From NCBI GenBank assembly GCA_900541465.1, contig UQJY01000004.1:13257-77256 (forward strand): DNA of 64,000 nt. The letters are read 5' to 3'. The notes below the pieces were generated by a model, which was not told where the DNA came from, ran no database searches, and saw only the letters and a list, made by a program, of their open reading frames with translations. Below, one piece after another: positions 34,686 to 42,524 of the stretch. Both the position numbers and the translations under genes were made by a program. This stretch comes from an uncultured Fusobacterium sp. (lineage in GTDB: Bacteria > Fusobacteriota > Fusobacteriia > Fusobacteriales > Fusobacteriaceae). The first letter of the stretch is position 1; every line of letters begins with the position of its first letter.

Positions 34686-37600
34686 TATTTAACCTCTGCT
34701 TTAAATCCTTTCAGATATGCCTGATAACTGTTGTTGTACATAGCCTCTGCTTTTGTTCCCGGAAAATCAAAACTTCCCTTTGTAACTCCGTTTATTTTTA
34801 CAAAGAAACTCTTTGCTTTTTTATTGTAATTATCAAAATCACAGAACCACATAACTCTGTCATCTCTTATATCTTCATACTCAACATATGTTCCGTTCAT
34901 TCTGTCCTGCACCCATTCTGGATATTCTCCGCCCACAGCTCTTATATTTTCCATTTCCCAGCCTGTTGGAAGAATTTGTGTCACTGCCACATCATTTACA
35001 AAAACATATCCTTTTACATCATCTGCTGCTGAAAGTTTTACTTCAAGCCAGAAAGTATCACCTGATAAAATACTCTCAGGGTCAATAATATTTCCATGAA
35101 TATCATAATAATTTCTTTCAAGTTTTAGATTTTCAGAAATATTTTCTCCCTCATAATTTACAGGTATTCCTTCCCAATAATAATTTACAAAAAGATTTTC
35201 ATTTTCTTTTGTTTTCACTTTAACTGTTTTTATTTCTGCAGGAATTTCATAACTGAATACACCTTTTTCTGTTTTAAAACTTATCTGCTTATCATCAGTA
35301 ATAATTATTCCCTCTGCCTCTTTTTCTGATTCTGTATTTTTTATTTTTGCAAGTGTCATAAGAGAATATCCCATGCTCTGTGTTGAAAGCCATTCCTCGC
35401 TTTCAATTTTTTTCACAATCTCTTCGTATAATTTTTCATCTGCTCTTCCAAAAATTGTATAATAGCAGTTTAAAATTACAGCCTGTTCACGAAGAAGAGA
35501 ACCATAGCTGTATCTTAAATATTCTTCATCTGGTTCAGGAATTTTGAGAGAAAGTTTTCCTGCAATTTCCTCTGCAAGTTTATCTTCTCCAATAAGTTTA
35601 TACGCAGCAGCAAGATACCACTTGCTTGTAAGATTTAATTTTTCAAAATAATTTTCATAAATAAGATTCATCTGGCTTACTTCAGGATTTTCTGCAAGAG
35701 CAAGGATATATAAGCCGTAAACTTTTTCTGAAAGATTTGTTTCACTGTCTCTTACCATTTTTTTCAGAAAGTTTAAAACTCTTTTATACATATCTTCTGG
35801 AACATAATATCCTCTTCCTTTTGCTTCAGTAAGAAAATGTCCTGTGTAATCTGTCACCCAAATATCTGTATCTCCTCCCTGCCAATAAGGGAATGAGCCG
35901 TCATAAAGCTGATTTTCAGAAAGTTTTGCTATTGCAGAATTTACATTTCCTGTAATCTCTTTTGAAGAAAATTTATTATTATGTGTAAGCATTTCAATAT
36001 ATATCTGCGGGAATACTGCTGACACTGTCTGTTCGCCGCAGCCATAAGGGTATCTTATAAGTTCTGCAAGTCTTTTGTCAGCTGAAATTACAGGATAAAC
36101 TGAAACAGAAATATTTCCTTCTACACTTCCTTTTATATAATCTTCTGACTGTTTAACAGAAAATTCTTTTCCGCTGTTTATAATCTCTTTTTTATTAAAA
36201 TACAAATAAGGATTATTTGAATTTACATCTATCTCAATTTCTTCTTCATAAGAATATTCCTTTGAAGAAATTGAAATTTTTATTTTTTTAACCCCTGTTT
36301 CATTTCCAGCTTTTTCACGGAAAAATATTGTTTCATTTCCTTTCTTATCAAGAGAAATAATTTTTTCCTGTTTTCTGCCCATAAAATCAAAATCTATTTT
36401 TATTTCGCCGATATTATCTTCAAGAGCAAAAACTTTTACAGGAATTTCTATTTCATCTCCAACTTTCAAAGTACGTGGAAAACTATTTTCCATAACTATA
36501 GGAGCTTTTACTAAAATTTCTGTATCACTGCTTCCATATTTTTTTCCGTCAGCTCCTACAACCATAACTTTTACAGCTCCCATATAATTCGGCATTGTAA
36601 ATTCTACTGTTCCTTCTCCCTTTTCGTCAGTTTCAAGAACACCTTTAAACATCGCTACAGGTTTAAATCTTTGAGCTTCTTCAAGTCCAAGTTCTTTCAT
36701 TCTGCCTAGAGATTTCATCACAGTCATTTCATTTACAAATCCATCTCCTCCTGTTTTTAAAATTTGATGAACTTCACCTGTTATTCTTCCCATAATTTCA
36801 GAATAATTATCATAGAAACGTACCTGCATTGCCTCTTTCTGATAAAAATAATTCCAAGGATCCGGTGTATCAAATCCTGTTATATCAAGAAGCCCCTCAT
36901 CAACAACTGCCACTGTATAATTCATTTTCTTTTCTTCTGCATTTTTTATTTTTACAACAAATTTTTCATTTGGCTTTATCTCTTTCGGTGCATCTATTTT
37001 TATATTAAGTTTTGTGCTGTCATCTTCTACAACAACAGGAACTGCTCCGTAAAGTCTTAAAGGTCTGTCATTATCTAAAGTGTTATAATCTTGGAAAAGT
37101 CCGATATTAATATAGCAGTTTGGAAACATATTTTCTGTAACTTTAAATTCGTAGATATTTTTTAAATCTTCTGCCTGAATCCATTTTCTTTCAATTATTT
37201 TTCCAGATTTTTCTACTGTAACAAGAGCCTTTGCACCTTTTGTTCCCTCAAAAGTAATTTTTGCAGTATCCCCTGCTCTGTAACTTTTCTTATCAGTTTC
37301 TATTTTTAGTTTATCAATTTTATTATTTATACTTGAATCCTGCCATGTGCTTGCATAAAGATTTATTCCTGTACTTTGTTTTGTCTCCAAATCTTCCACT
37401 TCAACAAAAATTTCTCCGCTTCCATCTGGAGCATAGTCAATAATATAAGGTTTTTCGCCGGAAATAAATTCTTTTTCATAAAGAAGAACTGTGTTCCTGT
37501 CTGTTTTTATAGACCTTGCAAAAGAGTTGTAAGAATCGTAATCCCACCACCAAGAATATTCATTCTTGTACACTCTGTAAACAAGTTTTCTGCCAGAAAT

Positions 37601-39538
37601 AAGATTTTCATCTTCAGATACAGCAATCACTTCAAGATTTAATCTGTCACCGCTTTTTATATATCTCACTTCAGGAATTTTTATTCCCACATAAGTATCA
37701 AATTTATTTAAAGATACTAAATCTTTCTTTATTACAGGACGTCCGCCTGTTTCAATGACTTTTGCTGTAATAATTCCTGTAAGATTTATATTTTGAGGAG
37801 CTATTTTTGAAATATTAAATTCAGCCTTTCCTTCGCCGTTTTCATTTAAAATTCCCTCTTTATAATCTCTGTAATGATAATTATATGTCGTTGGATTTTT
37901 AAAAACATAATTTTTATATTTTTTAAAATTAATTTCTTTTTCTCTCACATCAAATTCAACATTAAATTCTAAATTATCTGCAGGAGCTCCAAAAAGATAA
38001 TCTGATTTTATATCAACTGCAAAACTTTCATTCTCATTAAGATTTATTTTCTCAGGAACTTTTGTTTCAACTTTTATTTTATAAGGAACTATTGTTTCAA
38101 CAGAAATATCTTTTACAAATTTTCCGCTTCCAATTTCTGCTTCAACTCTCCATATTCCTGTTTCAGAATCTTGATTTGTTTTAAATGAATATGTATAGAA
38201 GCCGTTTTTCCCGTTATTTATAATTTTATTCTCAATAAATTTTTTCCCTCTTGGAGAATAAACATTTATTTTTATCGGGTGATTTTCCGGAAAACTTTCC
38301 TTATCATTTCTTGCAATAAAAGATATATATACAGTATCTCCCGGTCTGTAAATTCCTCTGTCAGTGTAGATAAAAGTTTTTATACCTTTATCTGCATACA
38401 CTCCGTCCACTGCAAAGCCGTCATAAAAAAGTTCGGCATCTGAAAATTTTAAAATTGATTTTTCTTCTCCTCTTTCTGCAAGAACATACATCATATTTTC
38501 ACATTTATTAAAAATAAATTCACCTCTGCTGTCTGTTGTTCCCTCTTCTGCAGTCTGATTGTTATTTGTTACAAGTTTAACCTTAACGTTTTTCACAGGT
38601 TCATTTTTAATTATATCCATAACTGTAACAACTGTTTTATCATTTTCTTTTTGAGCTACTATTCCCATACTTGAAAGAAGTATTGCTTTTCCAATTTTTC
38701 CGTTATTTCTTAACAGCTCATATTTCTGCCAATTTTCTATTCCCTCTGGAAAAACATAATCAATTCCATTTTCATCAAAAGAAATCTCCACAATAAAAAT
38801 TCCCTTATGGTCAACTAAATTTCCAAGCTCTATCTCTGTCTGCTTCCATATATTTTTTTCTGAATTAATTTCATAATCTTTTTCAAAAACAGTATCCCCG
38901 ACTTTATAAAATTCTCCCTCTACATTGTAATCAAAAATATTTCCATTTCCTTTGAAAACAAAATTTTGAAGAAACTGTGTAGTATTATTTTCATATATTT
39001 TTTTTATTTTAAGATTTATTTTTTTTACATTCACTGACTTAAAAGCTATTTTTTTATTATCAGAAACAGGAAGAATTATTCCCTCATTAGAAAATACTAT
39101 CTTTGGTTCAATCTCCCTGAAGACAGCTTCTTTTATAATATTTTCTTTCAGAACTTTTCCATCTCTGCTTTTAAGCCCTTTTAAAATTTCAATTTTGTAA
39201 ATGTTTCCTATTTTAAAATTGCCGTTTATAACTATTCTGTTTTTATCATTTAAAACTTTATAATCTGCTTCTGGAGAAATTTTTATATATCCATCAAGAT
39301 TTTCTTCCAAAACATCATCATTAAATTCTATTTCAATTCTCGGTTTTAAATTTGAATTTGTTGTTATCCCTGTAACTTCAAAATTTAAATTTTCTATATT
39401 TTCAGAACTATTTTTATCTTTTTCGCTTTCTATCTGGGATACCTTATAATTTTTTTCCTTTACAATCTCTTTCTGCTCCGTCTCTCTTCCGCAGCCCAAC
39501 ATCATAATCATAAGAAAAATATATAATATTTTTTTCAT
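34685..39538 (-). CDS. Bacterial alpha-2-macroglobulin family lipoprotein
   Basis: 1617 residues. A lipobox MLGC near residue 16 places it as a lipoprotein on the periplasmic side. A string of MG beta domains follows, including TDRGIYRPGDTVYISFIARN (about 390-410) and a second KSYRAGDTAKITFEG (about 760). The intact thioester CGEQ is in YPYGCGEQTVSAVFPQ (about 1165), followed by the helical thioester domain. It should trap proteases by covalent capture and protect the wall made by PBP1C, encoded downstream with a 1-bp overlap. AGAGGAGG precedes the ATG. Confidence 0.94.
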   Translation of the reverse strand: MKKILYIFLMIMMLGCGRETEQKEIVKEKNYKVSQIESEKDKNSSENIENLNFEVTGITTNSNLKPRIEIEFNDDVLEENLDGYIKISPEADYKVLNDKNRIVINGNFKIGNIYKIEILKGLKSRDGKVLKENIIKEAVFREIEPKIVFSNEGIILPVSDNKKIAFKSVNVKKINLKIKKIYENNTTQFLQNFVFKGNGNIFDYNVEGEFYKVGDTVFEKDYEINSEKNIWKQTEIELGNLVDHKGIFIVEISFDENGIDYVFPEGIENWQKYELLRNNGKIGKAILLSSMGIVAQKENDKTVVTVMDIIKNEPVKNVKVKLVTNNNQTAEEGTTDSRGEFIFNKCENMMYVLAERGEEKSILKFSDAELFYDGFAVDGVYADKGIKTFIYTDRGIYRPGDTVYISFIARNDKESFPENHPIKINVYSPRGKKFIENKIINNGKNGFYTYSFKTNQDSETGIWRVEAEIGSGKFVKDISVETIVPYKIKVETKVPEKINLNENESFAVDIKSDYLFGAPADNLEFNVEFDVREKEINFKKYKNYVFKNPTTYNYHYRDYKEGILNENGEGKAEFNISKIAPQNINLTGIITAKVIETGGRPVIKKDLVSLNKFDTYVGIKIPEVRYIKSGDRLNLEVIAVSEDENLISGRKLVYRVYKNEYSWWWDYDSYNSFARSIKTDRNTVLLYEKEFISGEKPYIIDYAPDGSGEIFVEVEDLETKQSTGINLYASTWQDSSINNKIDKLKIETDKKSYRAGDTAKITFEGTKGAKALVTVEKSGKIIERKWIQAEDLKNIYEFKVTENMFPNCYINIGLFQDYNTLDNDRPLRLYGAVPVVVEDDSTKLNIKIDAPKEIKPNEKFVVKIKNAEEKKMNYTVAVVDEGLLDITGFDTPDPWNYFYQKEAMQVRFYDNYSEIMGRITGEVHQILKTGGDGFVNEMTVMKSLGRMKELGLEEAQRFKPVAMFKGVLETDEKGEGTVEFTMPNYMGAVKVMVVGADGKKYGSSDTEILVKAPIVMENSFPRTLKVGDEIEIPVKVFALEDNIGEIKIDFDFMGRKQEKIISLDKKGNETIFFREKAGNETGVKKIKISISSKEYSYEEEIEIDVNSNNPYLYFNKKEIINSGKEFSVKQSEDYIKGSVEGNISVSVYPVISADKRLAELIRYPYGCGEQTVSAVFPQIYIEMLTHNNKFSSKEITGNVNSAIAKLSENQLYDGSFPYWQGGDTDIWVTDYTGHFLTEAKGRGYYVPEDMYKRVLNFLKKMVRDSETNLSEKVYGLYILALAENPEVSQMNLIYENYFEKLNLTSKWYLAAAYKLIGEDKLAEEIAGKLSLKIPEPDEEYLRYSYGSLLREQAVILNCYYTIFGRADEKLYEEIVKKIESEEWLSTQSMGYSLMTLAKIKNTESEKEAEGIIITDDKQISFKTEKGVFSYEIPAEIKTVKVKTKENENLFVNYYWEGIPVNYEGENISENLKLERNYYDIHGNIIDPESILSGDTFWLEVKLSAADDVKGYVFVNDVAVTQILPTGWEMENIRAVGGEYPEWVQDRMNGTYVEYEDIRDDRVMWFCDFDNYNKKAKSFFVKINGVTKGSFDFPGTKAEAMYNNSYQAYLKGFKAEVK

Positions 39539-39616
39539 AGTATCCTCCTCTGATATAACAACCTTTTATTTTAATACTAGCACCCTTATTTGTCTTCTCT
39601 ATGTCAGACTTCTTTT

Positions 39617-40459
39617 TTAAATATTTTTTTCCAGCCATTTTTCAATATCCAAGAAAACTTCTTCCCTGTTTATTTCATTATGAAGTTCGTGCCTTGCACC
39701 TTTATAAAGTCTGCATCTTATATTTTTAAAATTTATTTCTTTATAAAATTTTTCAAGCTGTCTGACTCCTTTTCCATAAAGTCCTACAAAATCCATATCA
39801 CCTGAAATAATTAAAACAGGAATATCTTTTCTCACATTTTTAAAATACTCTTTTTTATAAAGATTATTTAAAAATATAAAAAAATCTCTGTAAAACCCGC
39901 TGCTGTATGTAAAGCCGCAAAATCTGTCTTCATTATATTTTTTTACTTCATTCACATCTCTTGAAAGCCATGAATTTTCATTAAAATCCTTATCTTTTTT
40001 TATTTTCCCGTTTGAATTAAAAAATATCATCTTTTTTATAAGTTCTGCCCGCCTGTTTTTATAAATTTTATCCAGAATAAAACTTATATATTTTCCGGCT
40101 TTCCAAAGAAATTTCTGCTTATAACAAGAACCGCAGAATATATATCCTGTTACTATATCACTGGATTTTTTCATATGCTCCTGAGCTATAAAAGACCCCA
40201 TGCTGTGTCCAAATATAAAAATTGGAATATCAGGATATTTATTTTTTATATTTTTTGTTAAATTTATCTGGTTTTCAATTATCTTATAAAAATCATTTTC
40301 AAATATCCCTATTTTTTCCAGTTCTCCGTGATGAATATGATTTTCAGCAATAACTTTCCAGCCTCTTTTTTCAAAAAAATTAAAAAAATGCAAATATCTT
40401 TCTTTATGCTCACTCATTCCATGAATAACCTGTATTATTCCTTTTATATCTTTTTCCAT
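39617..40459 (-). CDS. Alpha/beta hydrolase, monoacylglycerol-lipase/lysophospholipase type
   Basis: 280 residues, cytosolic. The sequence begins with the lipase-type GIIQVIHGMSEHKERYLHF. The nucleophile elbow GHSMGSF (Ser about 95) is followed by the acid in LIISGDMDFVG and the histidine in GARHELHNE, completing the triad. It probably cleaves an acyl ester of a monoglyceride or lysophospholipid. No operon partner is certain; the alkyladenine glycosylase lies 74 bp upstream. Confidence 0.87.
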   Translation of the reverse strand: MEKDIKGIIQVIHGMSEHKERYLHFFNFFEKRGWKVIAENHIHHGELEKIGIFENDFYKIIENQINLTKNIKNKYPDIPIFIFGHSMGSFIAQEHMKKSSDIVTGYIFCGSCYKQKFLWKAGKYISFILDKIYKNRRAELIKKMIFFNSNGKIKKDKDFNENSWLSRDVNEVKKYNEDRFCGFTYSSGFYRDFFIFLNNLYKKEYFKNVRKDIPVLIISGDMDFVGLYGKGVRQLEKFYKEINFKNIRCRLYKGARHELHNEINREEVFLDIEKWLEKNI

Positions 40460-40532
40460 AAATTTTTTCCTTTTTCATAAAATAACAGGGGAGCTACAAA
40501 TCTGTAAAAATGCAACAACCCCTTTATAATTT

Positions 40533-41123
40533 TTATTTTTTTGAAACAAATATACTGTCTTTAATATAAAATCTCCACGGCTTCAAGGCATCTTCCTCTG
40601 CATAATCTATTCCTATTCTTGTTGTTTCAACTATATCTTTTACCTTATAGCCGTCATCTTCCAGCCAGAGATTTTCTCCTGCTACCAAATCAGCTCCATT
40701 ATCCTCTCTTGTTATGCCGAGAGCTTTTGTAAGTTTTCCCGGTCCGTTTGAAATATCTCTTTCTTTTTTTACCTTTCTTTTTTCCCACATGAAATTTTTA
40801 TTTTCTAAAGGCTCAACACCTCTTATAAGAACAGCCTGAGGGTCTCCCTCTCTTCCAGCAGTTACATTAAAACATTCATACATTCCATAAATCAGAAACA
40901 CATAAGAATAACCGCCTTCTTTATACATAACTTCTGTTCTTTTTGTTCTTCTTCCTCCGTAAGAGTGGCTGGCTTTGTCAGTTGTTCCCATATAGGCTTC
41001 AACTTCTGTTATTCTTCCGCTCATTATCCTGCCGTCAGCTGTTTTTTTCACAATAATTTTTCCTAAAATATCTTTCCCCACAGTCACAGCATCTCTCATA
41101 TAAAATTCTCTTTCTATCCGCAT
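40533..41123 (-). CDS. DNA-3-methyladenine glycosylase (AAG/MPG type)
   Basis: 196 residues, the whole AAG fold. It removes alkylated purines in base-excision repair. TEVEAYMGTTDKASHSYGGRRTKR holds the catalytic glutamate (EVEAY, about 42) and the flipped-base pocket. YSYVFLIYGMYECFNV and AVLIRGVEPLE are conserved neighbours. It is 18 bp downstream of the exported flavodoxin-like gene and probably cotranscribed with it. Confidence 0.93.
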   Translation of the reverse strand: MRIEREFYMRDAVTVGKDILGKIIVKKTADGRIMSGRITEVEAYMGTTDKASHSYGGRRTKRTEVMYKEGGYSYVFLIYGMYECFNVTAGREGDPQAVLIRGVEPLENKNFMWEKRKVKKERDISNGPGKLTKALGITREDNGADLVAGENLWLEDDGYKVKDIVETTRIGIDYAEEDALKPWRFYIKDSIFVSKK

Positions 41124-41141
41124 TTTTTTTATTCCTCTCGT

Positions 41142-41969
41142 TTAGAAAAATGATTTCTTAGGTCTTTTGCCGTCTATAAAAGTTTCTTTAAGAGATTTTC
41201 TTAAATCTGCTCTTAATCTTTCAAGATTTTCTTTATAATTTTCTCCGTTATTTTTTGGATAAAGGTCATTTACAAATCTTCCGCAGTTTTCTGCTCCCCA
41301 GAATCCAGCTGTGTCATCATCAAGAACTTTAAAGGCTTTCATATAAGAATTCCATTTTTTATCGTCTATTCCAACACCTCCGTCTATAAATCCTCTTCCT
41401 CCACCAAGCCAGCCACAGTTCATAATTGTAAATATTCCTTTTCCTTTTAAAAGTCCGTTAATTCCGCCGTTCTGCCCGTCTTCATATGCGAATTTTTTAG
41501 CAAAAACTCTTTCTTGGTAACCTTTTACCATTACATTTGGTGTATCGTGCCAGTTTGGATAAACAAAAACAATATAATCTGCTTCAGAAACTAATTTCTG
41601 TTCCTGTGCTACATCTTCCTTAGGCTCTCCTGTCCCGTCTTTCTGATAATAAAATTCGTCCATTGAAAGAACAGGATTCCAATTCATAGCATATAAATCA
41701 CGAAGAGTAACTTCCATTCCGTTATCTTCAAAAAATTTCATTGCTGTATAAGCCATATCAAAAGTTATACTGTTATGTCTCAAATCTCCTGCAACAACTA
41801 AAACTTTTTTTGCATCAGAGTCTGTAAATCCTTTCGGTATATATTCATTCACATATTTCCCCGGCACTATTGATGCTGAAGTCACAATATCAGCTTCCTG
41901 CGGATTTGTAGTTTCAGCTGATGCTATCCCTGTTATAATCATAAAAATCAAAGCAAATAATTTTTTCAT
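41142..41969 (-). CDS. Exported NAD(P)H-dependent oxidoreductase-like (flavodoxin_2 fold) protein
   Basis: 275 residues. A Sec signal peptide (about 1-18, cleavage after ASA) is followed by a linker and a flavodoxin-like domain from about 57 (KKVLVVAGDLRHNSITFDMAYTAMKFF). YIVFVYPNWHDTPNVMVKGYQERVF and GIFTIMNCGWLGGG give the FMN/quinone-reductase pattern of MdaB/KefF relatives. Those relatives are cytosolic, so export is unusual. A role in periplasmic electron transfer or oxygen stress is only inferred. It has its own promoter, and two predicted small-RNA genes lie immediately upstream. Confidence 0.8.
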   Translation of the reverse strand: MKKLFALIFMIITGIASAETTNPQEADIVTSASIVPGKYVNEYIPKGFTDSDAKKVLVVAGDLRHNSITFDMAYTAMKFFEDNGMEVTLRDLYAMNWNPVLSMDEFYYQKDGTGEPKEDVAQEQKLVSEADYIVFVYPNWHDTPNVMVKGYQERVFAKKFAYEDGQNGGINGLLKGKGIFTIMNCGWLGGGRGFIDGGVGIDDKKWNSYMKAFKVLDDDTAGFWGAENCGRFVNDLYPKNNGENYKENLERLRADLRKSLKETFIDGKRPKKSFF

Positions 41970-42012
41970 AATCCTCTCCTGTTTTGTATTAAGTATCTGT
42001 TTCCATATAAAA

Positions 42013-42041
42013 ATTATAGCTCATAAAATGAATTTATCCAA
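42013..42041 (-). promoter_or_regulatory. Promoter of the exported flavodoxin-like gene
   Basis: Minus strand TTGGAT (42036-42041), 17-nt spacer, TATAAT (42013-42018), 44 nt before the ATG. Confidence 0.7.
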
Positions 42042-42065
42042 ATCTAAAATTTATGCCAAAAAATG

Positions 42066-42127
42066 AGAAAAAGCAAACTGTTTTCAGCTTGCTTAGTTGG
42101 GGAGAAATTATTATCAAATTTTATTAT
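42066..42127 (-). ncRNA. Predicted small RNA 2 (about 62 nt)
   Basis: Expected 5' end about 7 nt past the CGTCTC box at 42134-42139. The transcript runs through an AT-rich lead and an unpaired UUUCUCCCC (complement of 42099-42107). It ends in a strong terminator, AAGCAAGCTG/CAGTTTGCTT stem with an AAAA loop and five T. No ORF is present. The C-rich stretch is complementary to GGGGAGA-type ribosome sites, a common seed design for repressor small RNAs. Predicted only from promoter, terminator and sequence. Confidence 0.6.
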
Positions 42128-42133
42128 ACACTT

Positions 42134-42160
42134 GAGACGATACTTTATAAAAAAAAGTTT
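42134..42160 (-). promoter_or_regulatory. Sigma-E/ECF-like promoter of small RNA 2
   Basis: Minus strand AAACTT (42155-42160), exactly 15 nt, then CGTCTC (42134-42139). This is the AACTT / CGTCT pattern of extracytoplasmic-function sigma factors. A TGTATAAT follows at 42123-42130, but it has no good -35 partner. Confidence 0.58.
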
Positions 42161-42203
42161 AAAAAATTTTTTTATTTTCTAAATTTTTTTATTTTTCTCA
42201 AAA

Positions 42204-42329
42204 AATAAAAATCGGATACCTCTGTATCCAACTTTTACATTACATTTTTTGAGAAATTTTTGAGAATTTTGAGAAATTTTAAAAGACTTCAAGGAAGAGA
42301 AATCTTTTATTATGAATTACTTTTATTAC
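42204..42329 (-). ncRNA. Predicted small RNA 1 (about 125 nt), FoxI-like candidate
   Basis: Expected 5' end about 7 nt past CGTCTT (42336-42341). The RNA has a U/C-rich UCUCUUCCUUGAA (complement of 42288-42300), then three closely spaced UUCUCAA units (at 42269-42276, 42260-42266 and 42249-42256). It ends in the terminator GGATACAGAGGTATCC plus U tract (42203-42229). There is no ORF. The U/C segment and the first UUCUCAA unit match the ribosome-binding region of the porin gene at 62192-63130 in collinear order. In F. nucleatum the sigma-E-dependent small RNA FoxI represses the porin FomA; this is a candidate for that function here. I did not align it to FoxI. Confidence 0.62.
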
Positions 42330-42335
42330 ACATTT

Positions 42336-42362
42336 AAGACGACACTTTATAAAAAAAAGTTT
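42336..42362 (-). promoter_or_regulatory. Sigma-E/ECF-like promoter of small RNA 1
   Basis: Minus strand AAACTT (42357-42362), exactly 15 nt, then CGTCTT (42336-42341). It is nearly identical to the second promoter 202 bp away, with the same spacing. Confidence 0.6.
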
Positions 42363-42466
42363 AAAAAAATTTTTTATTTTCTCAAAATTTTTTTTATTTT
42401 TCTTCATCATTACATATTTCTATTTCTTTCACACGGATAATTCTAAAAATTTCTATCTATAATATC

Positions 42467-42504
42467 AAAAAGGACTGCTGTAAAATTTACAACAATCCTT
42501 TTAT
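42467..42504 (-). terminator. Terminator of hppA
   Basis: Minus strand AAAAGGATTGTTGTAAA and TTTACAGCAGTCCTTTT stem, then a T-rich tail, 20 nt past the hppA stop. It separates hppA from the small-RNA genes. Confidence 0.85.
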
Positions 42505-42524
42505 ATTTTAATCTTAATTTATTA

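Larger units (their letters stand above)
42121..42400. repeat. Duplicated promoter unit, two direct copies of about 80 bp
   Basis: Copies at 42121-42198 and 42322-42400 share an A/T-rich upstream tract and the whole AAACTT...CGTCT block. They also share the TGT-TAATAAAA start region, with only a handful of differences. The RNA bodies after each copy are unrelated apart from the TTTCTC motif. This implies duplication of the promoter followed by divergence of the transcripts. Confidence 0.8.

Noticed and set aside
39590..39640. TGTCAGACT near the alpha-2-macroglobulin start as a second GntR operator
   Set aside because: It is an imperfect palindrome and lies at the end of the hydrolase gene, with no link to the regulator.
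42123..42130. TGTATAAT as the -10 of a vegetative promoter for small RNA 2
   Set aside because: The matching -35 position is TTTATA, and the equivalent box in the other copy is TGTGTAAT. The AAACTT/CGTCT pair is better kept in both copies.
42121..42400. Type I toxin-antitoxin locus in the hppA gap
   Set aside because: Tandem repeats suggested it, but neither transcript contains a small hydrophobic ORF and both units are on the same strand.
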